The notes below the pieces were generated by a model. It was not told where the DNA came from and did not search any database. It was given only the letters and a program-made list of their open reading frames with translations. From positions 87,633 through 151,632 of the forward strand of contig JBJXGE010000004.1 of NCBI GenBank assembly GCA_046154185.1: DNA of 64,000 nucleotides. Direction: 5' to 3'. Source of the stretch: JBJXGE01 sp046154185. GTDB lineage: Bacteria > Planctomycetota > UBA8108 > UBA1146 > JAJFFE01. Positions 32,983 to 42,491 of this stretch are shown in pieces. The number at the start of each line of letters is the position of its first letter. Positions within the stretch are counted from its first letter, which is position 1. The position numbers and the translations under genes are program-made.

Positions 32983-33570
32983 CTACAGACCGTCGTTATT
33001 CACGAGGTTTTCGGGGTAACGTCGATTCGGCAAGTCTTTAACTTTGACTTCCTTCACCTGCGTATCGATGTAGGCGATCTGAATCGAGTCGGGATGGTAA
33101 CCCGGCAAGTCTTTGTCTGGGTCCGCAACAGTGTCGTCGCTCATGAGCGGCGTCCCTGAATTGGAGTTGTTGCTCGTCCTCGACTTCACGTAGGTGTAGC
33201 TGACATTCTCGGCTGCGAGCGCAACCGCTCCCGTTCCGGTCGGCGGCATGACCGCGGCTTTTTGCGGGCCTCCGGGACAAGTCAGCGCGTCGAGCACTTT
33301 GGCGTCCCTGACCTCCTCGACCAGCTTCTGAAATGATTGATACGCGGGCGGGTTCGGGCCCGACGCGAGTGGGAACCAACCGCCATTCTCGTCCGCCACC
33401 GACACCAATAGAGTCGCCAATTGCTTCAAGTTGTTCTTGCACTCGAGAGCAACAGCTCTGTGACGACCACGGAATATCGCCGGGCCGGCAAGTCCGACGA
33501 GAATGCCGATGATCATGATAACGACCAGTAGCTCCACCAACGTAAATCCGACGCTTCGCTGTCTGCTCAT
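32983..33570 (-). CDS. Type II/IV prepilin-like secreted protein
   Basis: From ATG 33570 (195 aa; AGAGGA about seven bases upstream) the protein starts MSRQRSVGFTLVELLVVIMI, a class III signal peptide: prepilin peptidase would cleave after Gly8 and methylate Phe9. The hydrophobic helix continues to about residue 29, followed by a globular part resembling pseudopilins of the GspG/H or DUF1559-type families, with CKNNLKQLATLL and a central Cys (DALTCPGG). Planctomycetes have many such proteins. No type II secretion genes are next to it. Confidence 0.85.
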   Translation of the reverse strand: MSRQRSVGFTLVELLVVIMIIGILVGLAGPAIFRGRHRAVALECKNNLKQLATLLVSVADENGGWFPLASGPNPPAYQSFQKLVEEVRDAKVLDALTCPGGPQKAAVMPPTGTGAVALAAENVSYTYVKSRTSNNSNSGTPLMSDDTVADPDKDLPGYHPDSIQIAYIDTQVKEVKVKDLPNRRYPENLVNNDGL

Positions 33571-33885
33571 GCGGAGTCCTCTCTGTACCAGTCCGGGCAG
33601 CCGACTATCCCTGTTCGCTGCTTCAGTTTCCACTGAGCGCATTATAGGGGCGGCTGCGGTGATTCCCACTCTTCCTGCGGCCTCGAGCTACTGGCCGATT
33701 TGCGAGTCCATAGACGCAGGCTGACGACTGTCTGTTGCAAAGGTTCTACGGCTGGCAATTGACACATTTCTGCGCGGGTCCCTATAATCCGCCCCTGCAT
33801 TGGAATCTGCTACTGGGGTGCACTTCGCCGACGGCGAGTGTGGAGGTTCCGACGCGCATCCGAAAGTGAAGCAAGGGAGGTCTTC
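33571..33885. other. Divergent promoter region
   Basis: This 315-base stretch between the prepilin (minus) and the next gene (plus) holds the strong consensus promoter at 33759-33788 for the plus gene. Nothing else is recognised; the prepilin promoter could not be placed by eye. Confidence 0.5.
33759..33788 (+). promoter_or_regulatory. Consensus sigma-70 promoter
   Basis: Both hexamers match the textbook consensus exactly: TTGACA at 33759-33764 and TATAAT at 33783-33788, with an 18-base spacer. Transcription would start near 33795, giving a leader of about 90 bases before GTG 33886. It is the best promoter in the window. Confidence 0.75.
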
Positions 33886-34632
33886 GTGCAGAAGCGGACA
33901 CTGCCGTCCTCGCGTTGTTTGTTTAGTATCTGGAATGTAGGCAAAGCGCGGGCGATTTTTGGTGCGCGATTCGTCGCATCGATCGGACTGCTACTCGGAT
34001 TGCTGTTGGTCGCCAACTCGGGTTCGGCCCAGGACGAAAAATCGACGCTCGAGCGCCTCGGTGTGAAACTCCAATTGCCGCGCACGGCGCCCATCTATCC
34101 CGGCGTCGACGTCGAAGAAGGTGCGGCCAACGCGATTCCAAAGGCGGGCCGTATTTACTGGTACCTGCCCTACACATTGACGAATGAAAGCGGCCGCGAC
34201 GCGAAGTTTTTCGTGTCCGTGCGTGCATCGTCCGACAAGGGACGAAAGTACTCGGATCTCGCGCTGCCGCACGTCGCCCGCAAAGTCGAGCGACTCGAGC
34301 GGCGCAAGCTCCAATCGAAAGTCGATCTCGTCGACAAAGACAAGCAGCTCACCGCTTACCAGGAGTTCAAGGCGGGAGAGACGCGCGAATGCGTCGCGAT
34401 CTTCAATCCCCTCGATAATGAAGCCGATACGATCGTCGTGAAGTTGTATGGGTTGGTGAACGACATCTTGCGCGAGCCCCTCGGGGCCGACAAGTTGCGC
34501 GTCACCGAGCGCGTGCTGCAAGTGACTTATTCGCGCCCCGGCGATGAGTTCTACACCTCGCTCGACAAGTTCAAATTGACCGATCAAAAATGGATTACGG
34601 AGACCCGCGAAGTCGCAGTCCCCAAGGAATGA
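33886..34632 (+). CDS. Exported protein of unknown function
   Basis: The start is GTG 33886, six bases after a GGGAGG ribosome site, giving 248 aa; the frame upstream has no ribosome site. A long N-terminal signal peptide (FVASIGLLLGLLLVANSGSA, cut probably before QDEK) leads to the mature part, which is rich in charged residues and beta-strand-like (RIYWYLPYTLTNESGRDAKFFVSVRA) and has the block FNPLDNEADTIVVKLYGLVND. No known domain is recognised. A strong promoter is directly upstream, so expression may be high. The stop overlaps the next gene (ATGA). Confidence 0.78.
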   Translation: MQKRTLPSSRCLFSIWNVGKARAIFGARFVASIGLLLGLLLVANSGSAQDEKSTLERLGVKLQLPRTAPIYPGVDVEEGAANAIPKAGRIYWYLPYTLTNESGRDAKFFVSVRASSDKGRKYSDLALPHVARKVERLERRKLQSKVDLVDKDKQLTAYQEFKAGETRECVAIFNPLDNEADTIVVKLYGLVNDILREPLGADKLRVTERVLQVTYSRPGDEFYTSLDKFKLTDQKWITETREVAVPKE

Positions 34633-34961
34633 TGCCGCTTTTTGCCCCCGTTCGGAGCGGACCCTCCGCAGTCGCAGAATTGCATGTAGTGGACACCGAC
34701 AAGGACCGGGAGTCGATGCGCGTTGCGTTCGTTCGGAGCTTGGTCCCCGAAGAGTCCCAATTGGTGATTCTGCGCGATGAGCTCTATGAGGGCTCGTGGG
34801 ACGAGATGCGGAAGGACCTCGAAGATCGACGAGACGGCAAGCCCTTCATCTTTAAATTGGTCAACCGCATCGAAGAGGATCTGCGACGAATCGATCGACT
34901 CTCGGCGTTCGAAGACGCAGAGGGCATCAATCTCGCGGAGTATCTCGAGGAGGAAAACTGA
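34629..34961 (+). CDS. Acidic hypothetical protein co-encoded with the exported protein
   Basis: A 110-aa protein with ATG at 34629 overlapping the upstream stop (ATGA), so it is likely co-translated. It is strongly charged and helical, for example LVPEESQLVILRDELYEGSWDEMRKDLEDR and NRIEEDLRRIDRLSAFEDAEGINLAEYLEEEN. No signal peptide or membrane segment, and no known family. It could bind the preceding exported protein's transcript partner in the cytoplasm, but nothing in the sequence shows this. Confidence 0.6.
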   Translation: MMPLFAPVRSGPSAVAELHVVDTDKDRESMRVAFVRSLVPEESQLVILRDELYEGSWDEMRKDLEDRRDGKPFIFKLVNRIEEDLRRIDRLSAFEDAEGINLAEYLEEEN

Positions 34962-34979
34962 CTCGGAGTTGAAGCGGGA

Positions 34980-35016
34980 CGGGTGTCGGCTTTGACGCCC
35001 GCCGACTTGACACCCG
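34980..35016 (+). repeat. Intergenic hairpin
   Basis: CGGGTGTC (34980-34987) pairs with GACACCCG (35009-35016), an eight-base stem with a long loop that contains a further possible pairing (GTCGGC with GCCGAC). No T-run follows. It lies between the acidic protein and the propeller lipoprotein and may end the first transcript. Confidence 0.4.
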
Positions 35017-35128
35017 CCAATGAGCGACGGGGTTACTGAGCAAGTGACGCTCGACGCAAAAATGGAGCGATAGAATTTCGCCGCATTCCGGTTCCTGCCG
35101 GGCGGCCTCACGGGAAGGAATGAGGCGA

Positions 35129-36355
35129 GTGGCTACGTGGATAAAGACCGCGCTCGTGGGCGCAGCCGTGCTGCTATTGGCGCCGTTGGTGGCGAGCTGC
35201 AAAGGCGGACCGCAATCGGCTTCGCATAGCACGCCAAAGCAGAATTTTGTTCCGTCCGGAAAAGCCGCTCAGCTCGCGCCCGAGCTGCTGGAGCAACGCG
35301 GATTCGTTGAACTCTGGACGCACAGTCTCGGCAGCGCGATAGAGCAAATCTGGATCGTTTCGGGCAACCTCTACCTCACGTCGCAGGCAAGCAACGGCAG
35401 TTTCACGCTCCTCAAAGTGAACGGTGAGAATGGTCGCACGGAGTGGACCTACAGCCTCGCCGGCAAACTGGTGTTTCCACCGACGGTCTACAATTATCCG
35501 AAGGAACTGCAGGCGACACGATTCAACGAACTCTTCATCGTCGAGAATGACAATATCGTTGTGATCGACGATCGGCACGGCGACAAAGTCGGCAACATGC
35601 GCTGCGGTTTTTCCATCTCAACGCCGGTGACGGCAGGCGTCGACAATGTCTTCGTTGGCTCCTGGAATGGTCGCGTCTATGCCTTCAGCAAGGCCAACGG
35701 GCTCGAGCAGTGGACCTATATCACCGATGAGTCGGTGGTCGCTGCCGGCGAGACTGGCAAGCTCAATGTTTTCTTCGGCAGCGAAGATGGTTCTGTTTAC
35801 TCGTTCAATCAGGGCGCTGGCTACGTAGAGGGTTCGTCTTGGCGCGTTCCAACCGGCGGCAAGATCATCGCGCAGCCGGTGTTCTACAATGATCGCGTCT
35901 ACATCGGTTCTTGGGATTTCAAGCTCTACTGTCTCGAAGATTTTCGCGGTCTCGTGCGTTGGAGCTTCCCGTGTGGTTCACCGATCGTCAGCCCGGTTTT
36001 CCCATTCAAAGATGTCGTCATTGCCATTGGCCAGGCCGAGCGGCGCGGCAGCGTGCTGCCCGACTACACGCTGATGGTTTTTTCGGATGACTCCGGCGCG
36101 CTGCGTTGGGAGCGCACAGGTTTCACACGAGTGATTGCCGCGGATGCTCTGCATTGCTACGCCCTCGACACCTCCGGCGCCTTGACCGCACTGCGGATGG
36201 AAGATGGCAAGACGGCTTGGCAGATGCCGGAAGTGAAAAAGGCGGATTACATTCTGAGTCAGAGCGCGGACTACAGCGCGAACCGCGAGCTGTGGGGACG
36301 CATCTACTTGGCAAGCCACGACGGCATGATTCAGGCGATTCGACCGAAACGTTGA
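35129..36355 (+). CDS. BamB/PQQ-type beta-propeller lipoprotein
   Basis: A 408-aa lipoprotein. The N-terminus has a hydrophobic segment and lipobox LVASC (TALVGAAVLLLAPLVASC), so it should be anchored in a membrane facing the periplasm. The rest is a propeller of PQQ-like repeats, each with a Trp near a G-x-x-Y/W pattern: GRTEWTYSLAGK, GLEQWTYITDES, GLVRWSFPCGSP, GALRWERTGFT, KTAWQMPE. ATG 35120 has AAGGA directly against it; GTG 35129, nine bases after the same site, is the better start. BamB in other bacteria helps outer-membrane protein assembly, but propellers of this sort have many roles. Confidence 0.85.
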   Translation: MATWIKTALVGAAVLLLAPLVASCKGGPQSASHSTPKQNFVPSGKAAQLAPELLEQRGFVELWTHSLGSAIEQIWIVSGNLYLTSQASNGSFTLLKVNGENGRTEWTYSLAGKLVFPPTVYNYPKELQATRFNELFIVENDNIVVIDDRHGDKVGNMRCGFSISTPVTAGVDNVFVGSWNGRVYAFSKANGLEQWTYITDESVVAAGETGKLNVFFGSEDGSVYSFNQGAGYVEGSSWRVPTGGKIIAQPVFYNDRVYIGSWDFKLYCLEDFRGLVRWSFPCGSPIVSPVFPFKDVVIAIGQAERRGSVLPDYTLMVFSDDSGALRWERTGFTRVIAADALHCYALDTSGALTALRMEDGKTAWQMPEVKKADYILSQSADYSANRELWGRIYLASHDGMIQAIRPKR

Positions 36356-36399
36356 ACGACGACCTCGGCCGTTGAGCGCCGCGATCGCGGCCCCGCAGA

Positions 36400-37923
36400 T
36401 TATGGCATCGCCGCGTCGTCGCGGCGATGCCGGCCAATCAAGAACGCGAGCAATGACGCGCTCGGATCGAGTTCGAGTCGCAGTAGCCGATGGGGCCGGT
36501 CGGCGTCGGGTTTCTGGCCGGCGGCCATTATTCCGCTGACATCTGGCTGCGCGCCGAGCGAGTCGCGATATGCCGCGCGGCGAATTCCCGGGAGCCACAC
36601 GAGCCGGCCACCCATTTCCAAAACTGGAAACCGAGCGCGCAAAGAGCCGGGGACGCCCGCGTCTCGAAGCACGTCGAACACGCGCACGTGGCCGTTGGCG
36701 ATCCCGAATGTGTCACTCGCGCGCGCGGTTCGCAGCGTGGCTGTACTCGGCGTGAGTGGTAACTCGAACTCCAAGCAGTGTGTTTCGCAGGCGCTTGGCG
36801 CCGCCTCGCAGTCTTTACCTGAGACGGTCCAACGGGCGGGGATCCAAGCGAGTTCACCGTGCGACGCCTCCGCTACGGAAAATTCTTCGGCGTGGGCGGG
36901 CGCGGTCTCTACGGGTCGGAACAAGTAGATCCAGCCAGCGGTACGTTCCAGCCGCCACGCGCCGGGAAGCGCGGCTTGCTTCCCGGAACCACTGCGCGCG
37001 AGAAACTGAAGAAAACGGGAGTGGTGATCTCGGCTCAATGTCGTCACGGCGCCGGTTGCGCGTTGCCAGAGCGTGTCGAGGAGCGCCGCGAGCAGCGCCG
37101 GTTCGCGCAATTCGTTCGGCACCGAATCATATTGCAACGTGGCGAATTCGCGCCCGCTCTGCACAAGCTGGCGCGCCGGCGCGAGTCGCCGTTCCCGGTA
37201 TACCGCGAGTTGGTGTGCGTCGTGCGCGAGACCCAACAAGGCGCGATCGATCTGTGGGTTGTAGTGCTCGCGCAGCAGCGGAAGCAACTCGTGGCGCAGT
37301 CGGTTCCGACGGTGGGCTCGATCGTAATTTGTCGAGTCATCACACGCAGCGAGTCCCGTCGTTTCTCGCCAGGTCGTCAGCGCGGCGCGTTCGATACCCA
37401 ATAGCGGTCGAACCAACCATGCACCCGGCGCGCCGTCGAGTTCCCGGCGCACTGGCATGCCTCGCAACCCCGTCAGGCTTGAACCGCGCAGGATCTGCGC
37501 GAGCACCGTCTCGACTTGATCCCCAGCAGTGTGCGCAGTGAGCACTGCGAAGAGTTTCGATTCGCGCGCCCACGCGGCGAAGCGTTCCAGGCGAAGTTGC
37601 CGCGCCGCAGTCTCGATCGAGAGTTGAGCAAGTCTTGCTCGACCGAGCGAGTCGACGCGCGCGATTTCGATCTCGACTCCGAGTTCCGCGGCGAGGCGAC
37701 GACAAAAATTCTCGTCGCGGTCGGCGGCCGCGCCACGCAATCCGTGATGAACGTGACCCGCCGAAAGCCGGAGGTCCGGCCGCCGCCGCGCGCGATACGT
37801 CACGAGGAGTGCGAGCAGCGCCGTCGAGTCGGATCCACCGGAGAGCGCCACGCGGAGGTGCGCCGCGGACGGAATCTCGAGCTCTTCCGACAAGAATCGC
37901 GCGAGGCTGGGATAGACCGCCAT
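36400..37923 (-). CDS. tilS: tRNA(Ile)-lysidine synthase TilS
   Basis: TilS changes C34 of tRNA-Ile(CAU) to lysidine, so that the codon AUA is read as Ile. The PP-loop SGGSDSTALL (about residues 28-37), the HVHHGLRG block and TAHTAGDQVETVLAQILRGSSLTGLRGM are all present. The 507-aa length and long C-terminal part with NRLRHELLPLLREHYNP fit the larger type of enzyme. It is transcribed in the opposite direction from its neighbours. The ATG at 37923 is next to a weak GGTGG. Confidence 0.92.
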   Translation of the reverse strand: MAVYPSLARFLSEELEIPSAAHLRVALSGGSDSTALLALLVTYRARRRPDLRLSAGHVHHGLRGAAADRDENFCRRLAAELGVEIEIARVDSLGRARLAQLSIETAARQLRLERFAAWARESKLFAVLTAHTAGDQVETVLAQILRGSSLTGLRGMPVRRELDGAPGAWLVRPLLGIERAALTTWRETTGLAACDDSTNYDRAHRRNRLRHELLPLLREHYNPQIDRALLGLAHDAHQLAVYRERRLAPARQLVQSGREFATLQYDSVPNELREPALLAALLDTLWQRATGAVTTLSRDHHSRFLQFLARSGSGKQAALPGAWRLERTAGWIYLFRPVETAPAHAEEFSVAEASHGELAWIPARWTVSGKDCEAAPSACETHCLEFELPLTPSTATLRTARASDTFGIANGHVRVFDVLRDAGVPGSLRARFPVLEMGGRLVWLPGIRRAAYRDSLGAQPDVSGIMAAGQKPDADRPHRLLRLELDPSASLLAFLIGRHRRDDAAMP

Positions 37924-37995
37924 GCCGCCACCGTTTTCCGCTCGCGGAGAAATTTTGCCGTGGGGCAGTGCTGGCGATTAGCGGCTTGCCGGCGC

Positions 37996-39777
37996 CTAAC
38001 GCGCTGCGGATGGCGAATTCTCGGCCGCGAGCCAGCGGCGCCACGACTGCTCCAGGTGGGCGAGCGTAACGAAAGAAGAATGGTCCCTCAAGGCGACGTC
38101 GAGTGGCGTGAGTGTCATCGCCCGGAATAACTCGAACGCGCGCGCTCGACCGAGCTTTTGGTAGATATAGCTCACGAGGGAATTGCACTGCGCATAAAAC
38201 GTCCCCGTGCGATCCTCGACCGGATAACTCGTCATTTCGGACAGTGCCGAGAGCGGGAACAGCGTCTCATCGGCGAGCGCCTCGCGCGCAGTGCGCGCAT
38301 AAAAGAGCTGCTTGAACGCCGGCTCCTCGTTCGTCGCGATGCCCTCATCGAGCCACAATGGAATGCGCGCTTGCGCCCCGAACAAGTGCGGCAGCAGCAC
38401 ATGGCTGAGTTCGTGCGGCAAAGTCGCGGTCAACAACTGCGGAGACTCACCGAGAAAGTGAATGGTCTGCGAGATGACTTTGCCGAACCGTCGTTCGTGC
38501 TGCGTCATGCCGGCGCTCCACGCCGGCGCGCCGGATGCCGCGAGGAATCCCGGTCGATCGCCGTGCACTTGCACCGTGACGCGATTCATGATGCCGATGT
38601 CGGTGCCGCGGAACCAAGTTCGCTGATAGCGTTTCAACTGTTCTTCAAGTTGCGCGCCGACTTCTTGCCCAAGCGACGCATTCGAATGCCGAATGTCGAA
38701 GTGTTTTGACTTGAGGATTCCCGGCGGACCTGCCGCCGTCGCCCAATGCGCCGTCGGTGCCGGGCTCTCGATAATCCGCGCGTCAGCCAAGTACGCTTCG
38801 GCGGCCTGTCTGAGACTCGCCAAGTGTTGTTTGCCGTCGATTTGTTTGTGTTCCGGACCGGCGAGTCGCGAGTAGAGTTCCGCCGCCTCGCTGAGATTGC
38901 CGCAACTTTCTTCGGTGATTGCTAGGCAATACGTGATGGCCGGATGATCGGGCAACACTTCGAAGACCGTCAACAATTCCCGGCGCGCCGACTGCATCTC
39001 GCCTTGCTGCAACTTCGGCAGCACGACCTGGAGCGCGGCATAACCGAGCGGCAGTCGGAGCTGGTCTACCAAGTCGGGATTTGCGCAGAGCGCCTCAAAA
39101 TAGAAATCGCGCGCTTCCTGATGCGCGTTCGCTTCGAGCCGTTGATGGCCGAGTCGTGCCGCCGCCATTGCGTAGCGAGCTCGATAGAGTTCGCGATCCT
39201 CTGGCCAGAGTTCGCGGAGAGTCTTGAGCCGCGCGTGCGCTTCGGCGAAGTCTCCGCGCGCTTCGGCGGCATCTGCTTCAGTGGACAGCCGCGCTTGTTG
39301 GGCGGCACTTGCCTTGAGTTCGCGTTCGAGTTTCGTCAACTCGACTTGTTCGGGCGCGAGACGCAGACCTTCTTCCACGAGCGCCTGCGCCGCACGATGT
39401 CGGCGTTGATCGTAGTGCGCGCGTCCGGCGACGGCGAGCGCGTTGACTAGCGCACGCAAGTGTTGATTGGAATCCGGCGCTTCGCGATGGGCGCGGCGCA
39501 GATACTCGAGCCCCTTGCCGACATCGCGGCCGGCGAGGAGCTGCTCGCCGGCGCTCTTCAAATATTCCGCCTCGTCTTCGCGGCGAATTTCGCGAACTTC
39601 GCGACGCTCGATCATCATCGAGCCGTACGGCAGCTCGACCTCAATAGTGTCTCCGAATTCCTGTTTGACCCGCCCGCGGATCTCGTTGCCGTTCTTGAGC
39701 ACGATGACGTCCGCGCTCACGCTCGACGCGAGTGTCAAGACGATCCACAACACTATTTGGGTGCGGAGACTTGTCAT
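37996..39777 (-). CDS. Exported TPR protein with peptidase-MA-like gluzincin domain
   Basis: A 593-aa protein, ATG 39777 with GAGGG six bases upstream, and a signal peptide (QIVLWIVLTLASSVSA, cut before DVIVL). Domain order: an N-terminal small beta domain (DVIVLKNGNEIRGRV...MIERREVREI), tetratricopeptide-like helices (about 60-300), and a C-terminal metallopeptidase with HELSH (about 455-459) and a downstream Glu in WLDEGIA, the gluzincin pattern of the peptidase MA family. Catalysis therefore seems possible. The N-terminal beta domain also occurs in the gene at 52410. Confidence 0.8.
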   Translation of the reverse strand: MTSLRTQIVLWIVLTLASSVSADVIVLKNGNEIRGRVKQEFGDTIEVELPYGSMMIERREVREIRREDEAEYLKSAGEQLLAGRDVGKGLEYLRRAHREAPDSNQHLRALVNALAVAGRAHYDQRRHRAAQALVEEGLRLAPEQVELTKLERELKASAAQQARLSTEADAAEARGDFAEAHARLKTLRELWPEDRELYRARYAMAAARLGHQRLEANAHQEARDFYFEALCANPDLVDQLRLPLGYAALQVVLPKLQQGEMQSARRELLTVFEVLPDHPAITYCLAITEESCGNLSEAAELYSRLAGPEHKQIDGKQHLASLRQAAEAYLADARIIESPAPTAHWATAAGPPGILKSKHFDIRHSNASLGQEVGAQLEEQLKRYQRTWFRGTDIGIMNRVTVQVHGDRPGFLAASGAPAWSAGMTQHERRFGKVISQTIHFLGESPQLLTATLPHELSHVLLPHLFGAQARIPLWLDEGIATNEEPAFKQLFYARTAREALADETLFPLSALSEMTSYPVEDRTGTFYAQCNSLVSYIYQKLGRARAFELFRAMTLTPLDVALRDHSSFVTLAHLEQSWRRWLAAENSPSAAR

Positions 39778-39969
39778 GGCGATCCCTCTCGTTGGCACTT
39801 GACCGCGCAGACGGCGCTCAGCGCGCGACGGTGACGAGGGCGCGCGGCGGCGACTGCTGGGGGCCTGCCCCTTGTTTATCGGTCGATGGTTTCCAGATGT
39901 TCAGGTTAAACTCCGCGCCCGTTTGTGGTCCGGCAACGGGACTCACTTAACTTTGCTGAGGGTGTTGTC

Positions 39970-41391
39970 ATGGCTGGGGACGAATACGTCGATCCGCTTG
40001 CTGAGCGTTACGCTTCCGCGGAAATGGTCGCGTTGTTTTCGCCGCGGCAGCGCACGCTCACCTGGCGCGACCTTTGGATAGCGCTCGCGGACGAGCAGCG
40101 TGCACTAGGCGTTGCGATCCGACCCGAGCAAATCGCCGAGTTGCGGCGTGCGCGTGACAACATAGATTTCGCCCGAGTCGCCGAGCATGAGAAGCGGCTC
40201 CGCCATGATGTGATGGCGCACGTTCTCCATTATGGGGAAGTGGCGCCCGGCGCGCGTGCGATCTTGCACCTCGGTGCGACGTCGTGCTACGTCACCGATA
40301 ACGCCGACTTGATCCTCATGCGCGAAGGCTTGCGCCTGCTGCTCGATCGGCTCCGTGGCGCGATTCACGCGCTCGGCGCGTTCGCGCGGCGGGAGGCCGG
40401 TCGACCCACGTTGGGCCTGACGCATCTGCAACCGGCGCAACTCACAACCGTCGGCAAGCGCGCGGCACTTTGGCTGCAAGATCTGGTCACAGTGCACTGC
40501 AGCCTGGATGAGCTTGCGACCACCTTGCCGTTTCGCGGCGTGAAGGGGACGACTGGCACTCAAGCGTCGTTCTTGCAGCTGTTCCGCGGTGATCACGCGA
40601 AGGTGATCGAACTCGAACGCCGAGTCGCGCACCGACTCGGGTTTGAAGTGATCGCCGAGTTGACCGGCCAAACGTATTCGCGGTTGTGGGATTATCGCAT
40701 CAGCGCGCGTCTCGGCGAACTCGCGGTCGCGCTCCACAAATTTTCAACCGACCTGCGACTCCTGCAAAGCTGGGGGGAGCTAGAAGAACCTTACGACGCG
40801 AAGCAAGTCGGCTCCTCCGCGATGCCGTACAAACGCAACCCGATGCGGGCCGAGCGCCTCGGTTCGCTCTCGAAATACTTGTTGTTTCAGGTGCCGGGTA
40901 TCGCCTCGATGGCGGCGACGCAGTGGTTCGAACGGACTCTCGATGACAGCGCATTGCGGCGCATCGCGCTCACGCAGTCGTTCCTCGCCGCCGATGCCAT
41001 CGTCTTGATTGCCCGCAATATCATGGATGGGCTCATCGTCCACCCGGGAGTGGTCGAGCGCCGCGTGCGGGAACAGCTTCCGTTCATGGCGGTCGAGGAA
41101 TTGCTATTGAGTGGCGTTGAAGCGGGCGGTGATCGTCAGGATTTGCACGAGCGGATTCGGCAGCTCACGTGGCAGGCGAGCGAGCGTTTGAAAACTCAAG
41201 GTGGAGAGAATCCACTGCGCGAAATGTTAGCCGCCGACTCGCAACTCGGTCCGTTACTCGCGCAGCAGCCCGCGTGGGAACCCGCGCGATTCACCGGTCG
41301 CGCCCGCGAGCAGACGATCGACTATCTCGATCGCGTCGTCGCCGCCATTCCAAAACCAAAAGACGATCGCCGAGTCGAGCTCACCGTTTGA
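39970..41391 (+). CDS. purB: Adenylosuccinate lyase (PurB)
   Basis: PurB cleaves SAICAR and adenylosuccinate in purine synthesis. The 473-aa protein shows the fumarase/aspartase-superfamily signature GSSAMPYKRNPMRAER, the catalytic-region HLGATSCYVTDNADLILM, and GLTHLQPAQLTTVGKR. ATG 39970 with GAGGG eight bases upstream is preferred over the earlier frame start 39925. The closely coupled next gene is rsgA. Confidence 0.94.
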   Translation: MAGDEYVDPLAERYASAEMVALFSPRQRTLTWRDLWIALADEQRALGVAIRPEQIAELRRARDNIDFARVAEHEKRLRHDVMAHVLHYGEVAPGARAILHLGATSCYVTDNADLILMREGLRLLLDRLRGAIHALGAFARREAGRPTLGLTHLQPAQLTTVGKRAALWLQDLVTVHCSLDELATTLPFRGVKGTTGTQASFLQLFRGDHAKVIELERRVAHRLGFEVIAELTGQTYSRLWDYRISARLGELAVALHKFSTDLRLLQSWGELEEPYDAKQVGSSAMPYKRNPMRAERLGSLSKYLLFQVPGIASMAATQWFERTLDDSALRRIALTQSFLAADAIVLIARNIMDGLIVHPGVVERRVREQLPFMAVEELLLSGVEAGGDRQDLHERIRQLTWQASERLKTQGGENPLREMLAADSQLGPLLAQQPAWEPARFTGRAREQTIDYLDRVVAAIPKPKDDRRVELTV

Positions 41392-42317
41392 AAAAACGAG
41401 CCGAACGCCCCGAAGCGAGCGCGACGACGGTTGGACAACTCGTCTTCAAGTCGTCTTCCAGCGCGATTGTCGTCGTCGACGCGCGGGAAATACGTTGCAC
41501 GTTACGCGGCAGTCTGCGCGGGAGCGTGCGCGCGGTCGGCGATGCATTGGTGGTCGGCGATCAAGTCCGTCTCACGATTCAGGCGGACGGCACCGGCGCG
41601 ATCGAGGAACGGCTGCCTCGCCGCAACTGGTTGTCCCGCCGCCGCGAAGTCGGTGGCGGCCGTGAGCTCATCGTTGCGAGCAACATCGATCGAGTCGTGG
41701 CGATGTTCGCGGCCCGTCAGCCGCAACTCAAGTTTGGCGCGTTGGATCGTTTGCTGGTTGCCGCCACCCGCCAAGAATTGCCGGCGGTCATTGTGATCAA
41801 CAAGATGGACCTTGGACTCGACGCCGAGACCGCGGATCAGCTCGCGCTCTACCCGCCGATGGGGTATCCGGTCTTGCCGTTGAGCTTGACCGACGACTCG
41901 AGCCTCGAGCCGCTGCGGAACCTCTTCGCCGGCTCCGCCTCCGTGATCTCCGGCCCGTCCGGCGTCGGCAAATCCTCCTTGCTCGGCAAAGTTCTCGGCA
42001 TCGAGATTCGCGTCGCGACGGTGAGCGATTACAACGAAAAAGGCCGGCATACGACTTCCGCGGCGACTTGGTATCCGTTGCCGAATGGCGGCGCGGTCGT
42101 CGATACGCCGGGCTTTCGCGACTATGGACTTTGGGACCTCGAACGGCGCGAACTTGCCGCGCACATGCCGGACCTCGCGGGCTTTGTGTCGCAATGCCGA
42201 TTCGGGAGCTGCTTGCATCAAACGGAGCCCCATTGCGCAGTACGTGCCGCGGTTGAGGCGGGTGCCATCGACGCCCGGCGCTATCGCAGCTATCTCGGAA
42301 TTCTCGAATCACTGTGA
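41388..42317 (+). CDS. rsgA: Ribosome small subunit GTPase RsgA
   Basis: RsgA is a circularly permuted GTPase that acts in late 30S maturation. The order of G motifs shows this: an OB-fold N-terminus, then G4 VINKMDL, G5-like region, G1 GPSGVGKSS, G2/G3 DTPGF, then a C-terminal zinc site CRFGSCLHQTEPHC. The start is TTG 41388, overlapping the purB stop (TTGA), which gives 309 aa; the longer open frame upstream runs inside purB and is Arg-rich noise. Length is normal. Confidence 0.93.
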   Translation: MKKRAERPEASATTVGQLVFKSSSSAIVVVDAREIRCTLRGSLRGSVRAVGDALVVGDQVRLTIQADGTGAIEERLPRRNWLSRRREVGGGRELIVASNIDRVVAMFAARQPQLKFGALDRLLVAATRQELPAVIVINKMDLGLDAETADQLALYPPMGYPVLPLSLTDDSSLEPLRNLFAGSASVISGPSGVGKSSLLGKVLGIEIRVATVSDYNEKGRHTTSAATWYPLPNGGAVVDTPGFRDYGLWDLERRELAAHMPDLAGFVSQCRFGSCLHQTEPHCAVRAAVEAGAIDARRYRSYLGILESL

Positions 42318-42491
42318 GGGTCTGGCCCGCCCCGCCCGCCCGCGGATGGCCGAATCCGCCGCTGACTTTGTGTCGAGGATTTCGCGTCTCGCGCTCAGGT
42401 GGGTGTTTTTCCTATAGAATGTCGCCGACATCCGGGACAGCGCCAAGCGCGGGATTGGGGCGCGTCCGTTCGTCTGCTACCTGGAGCCGAT

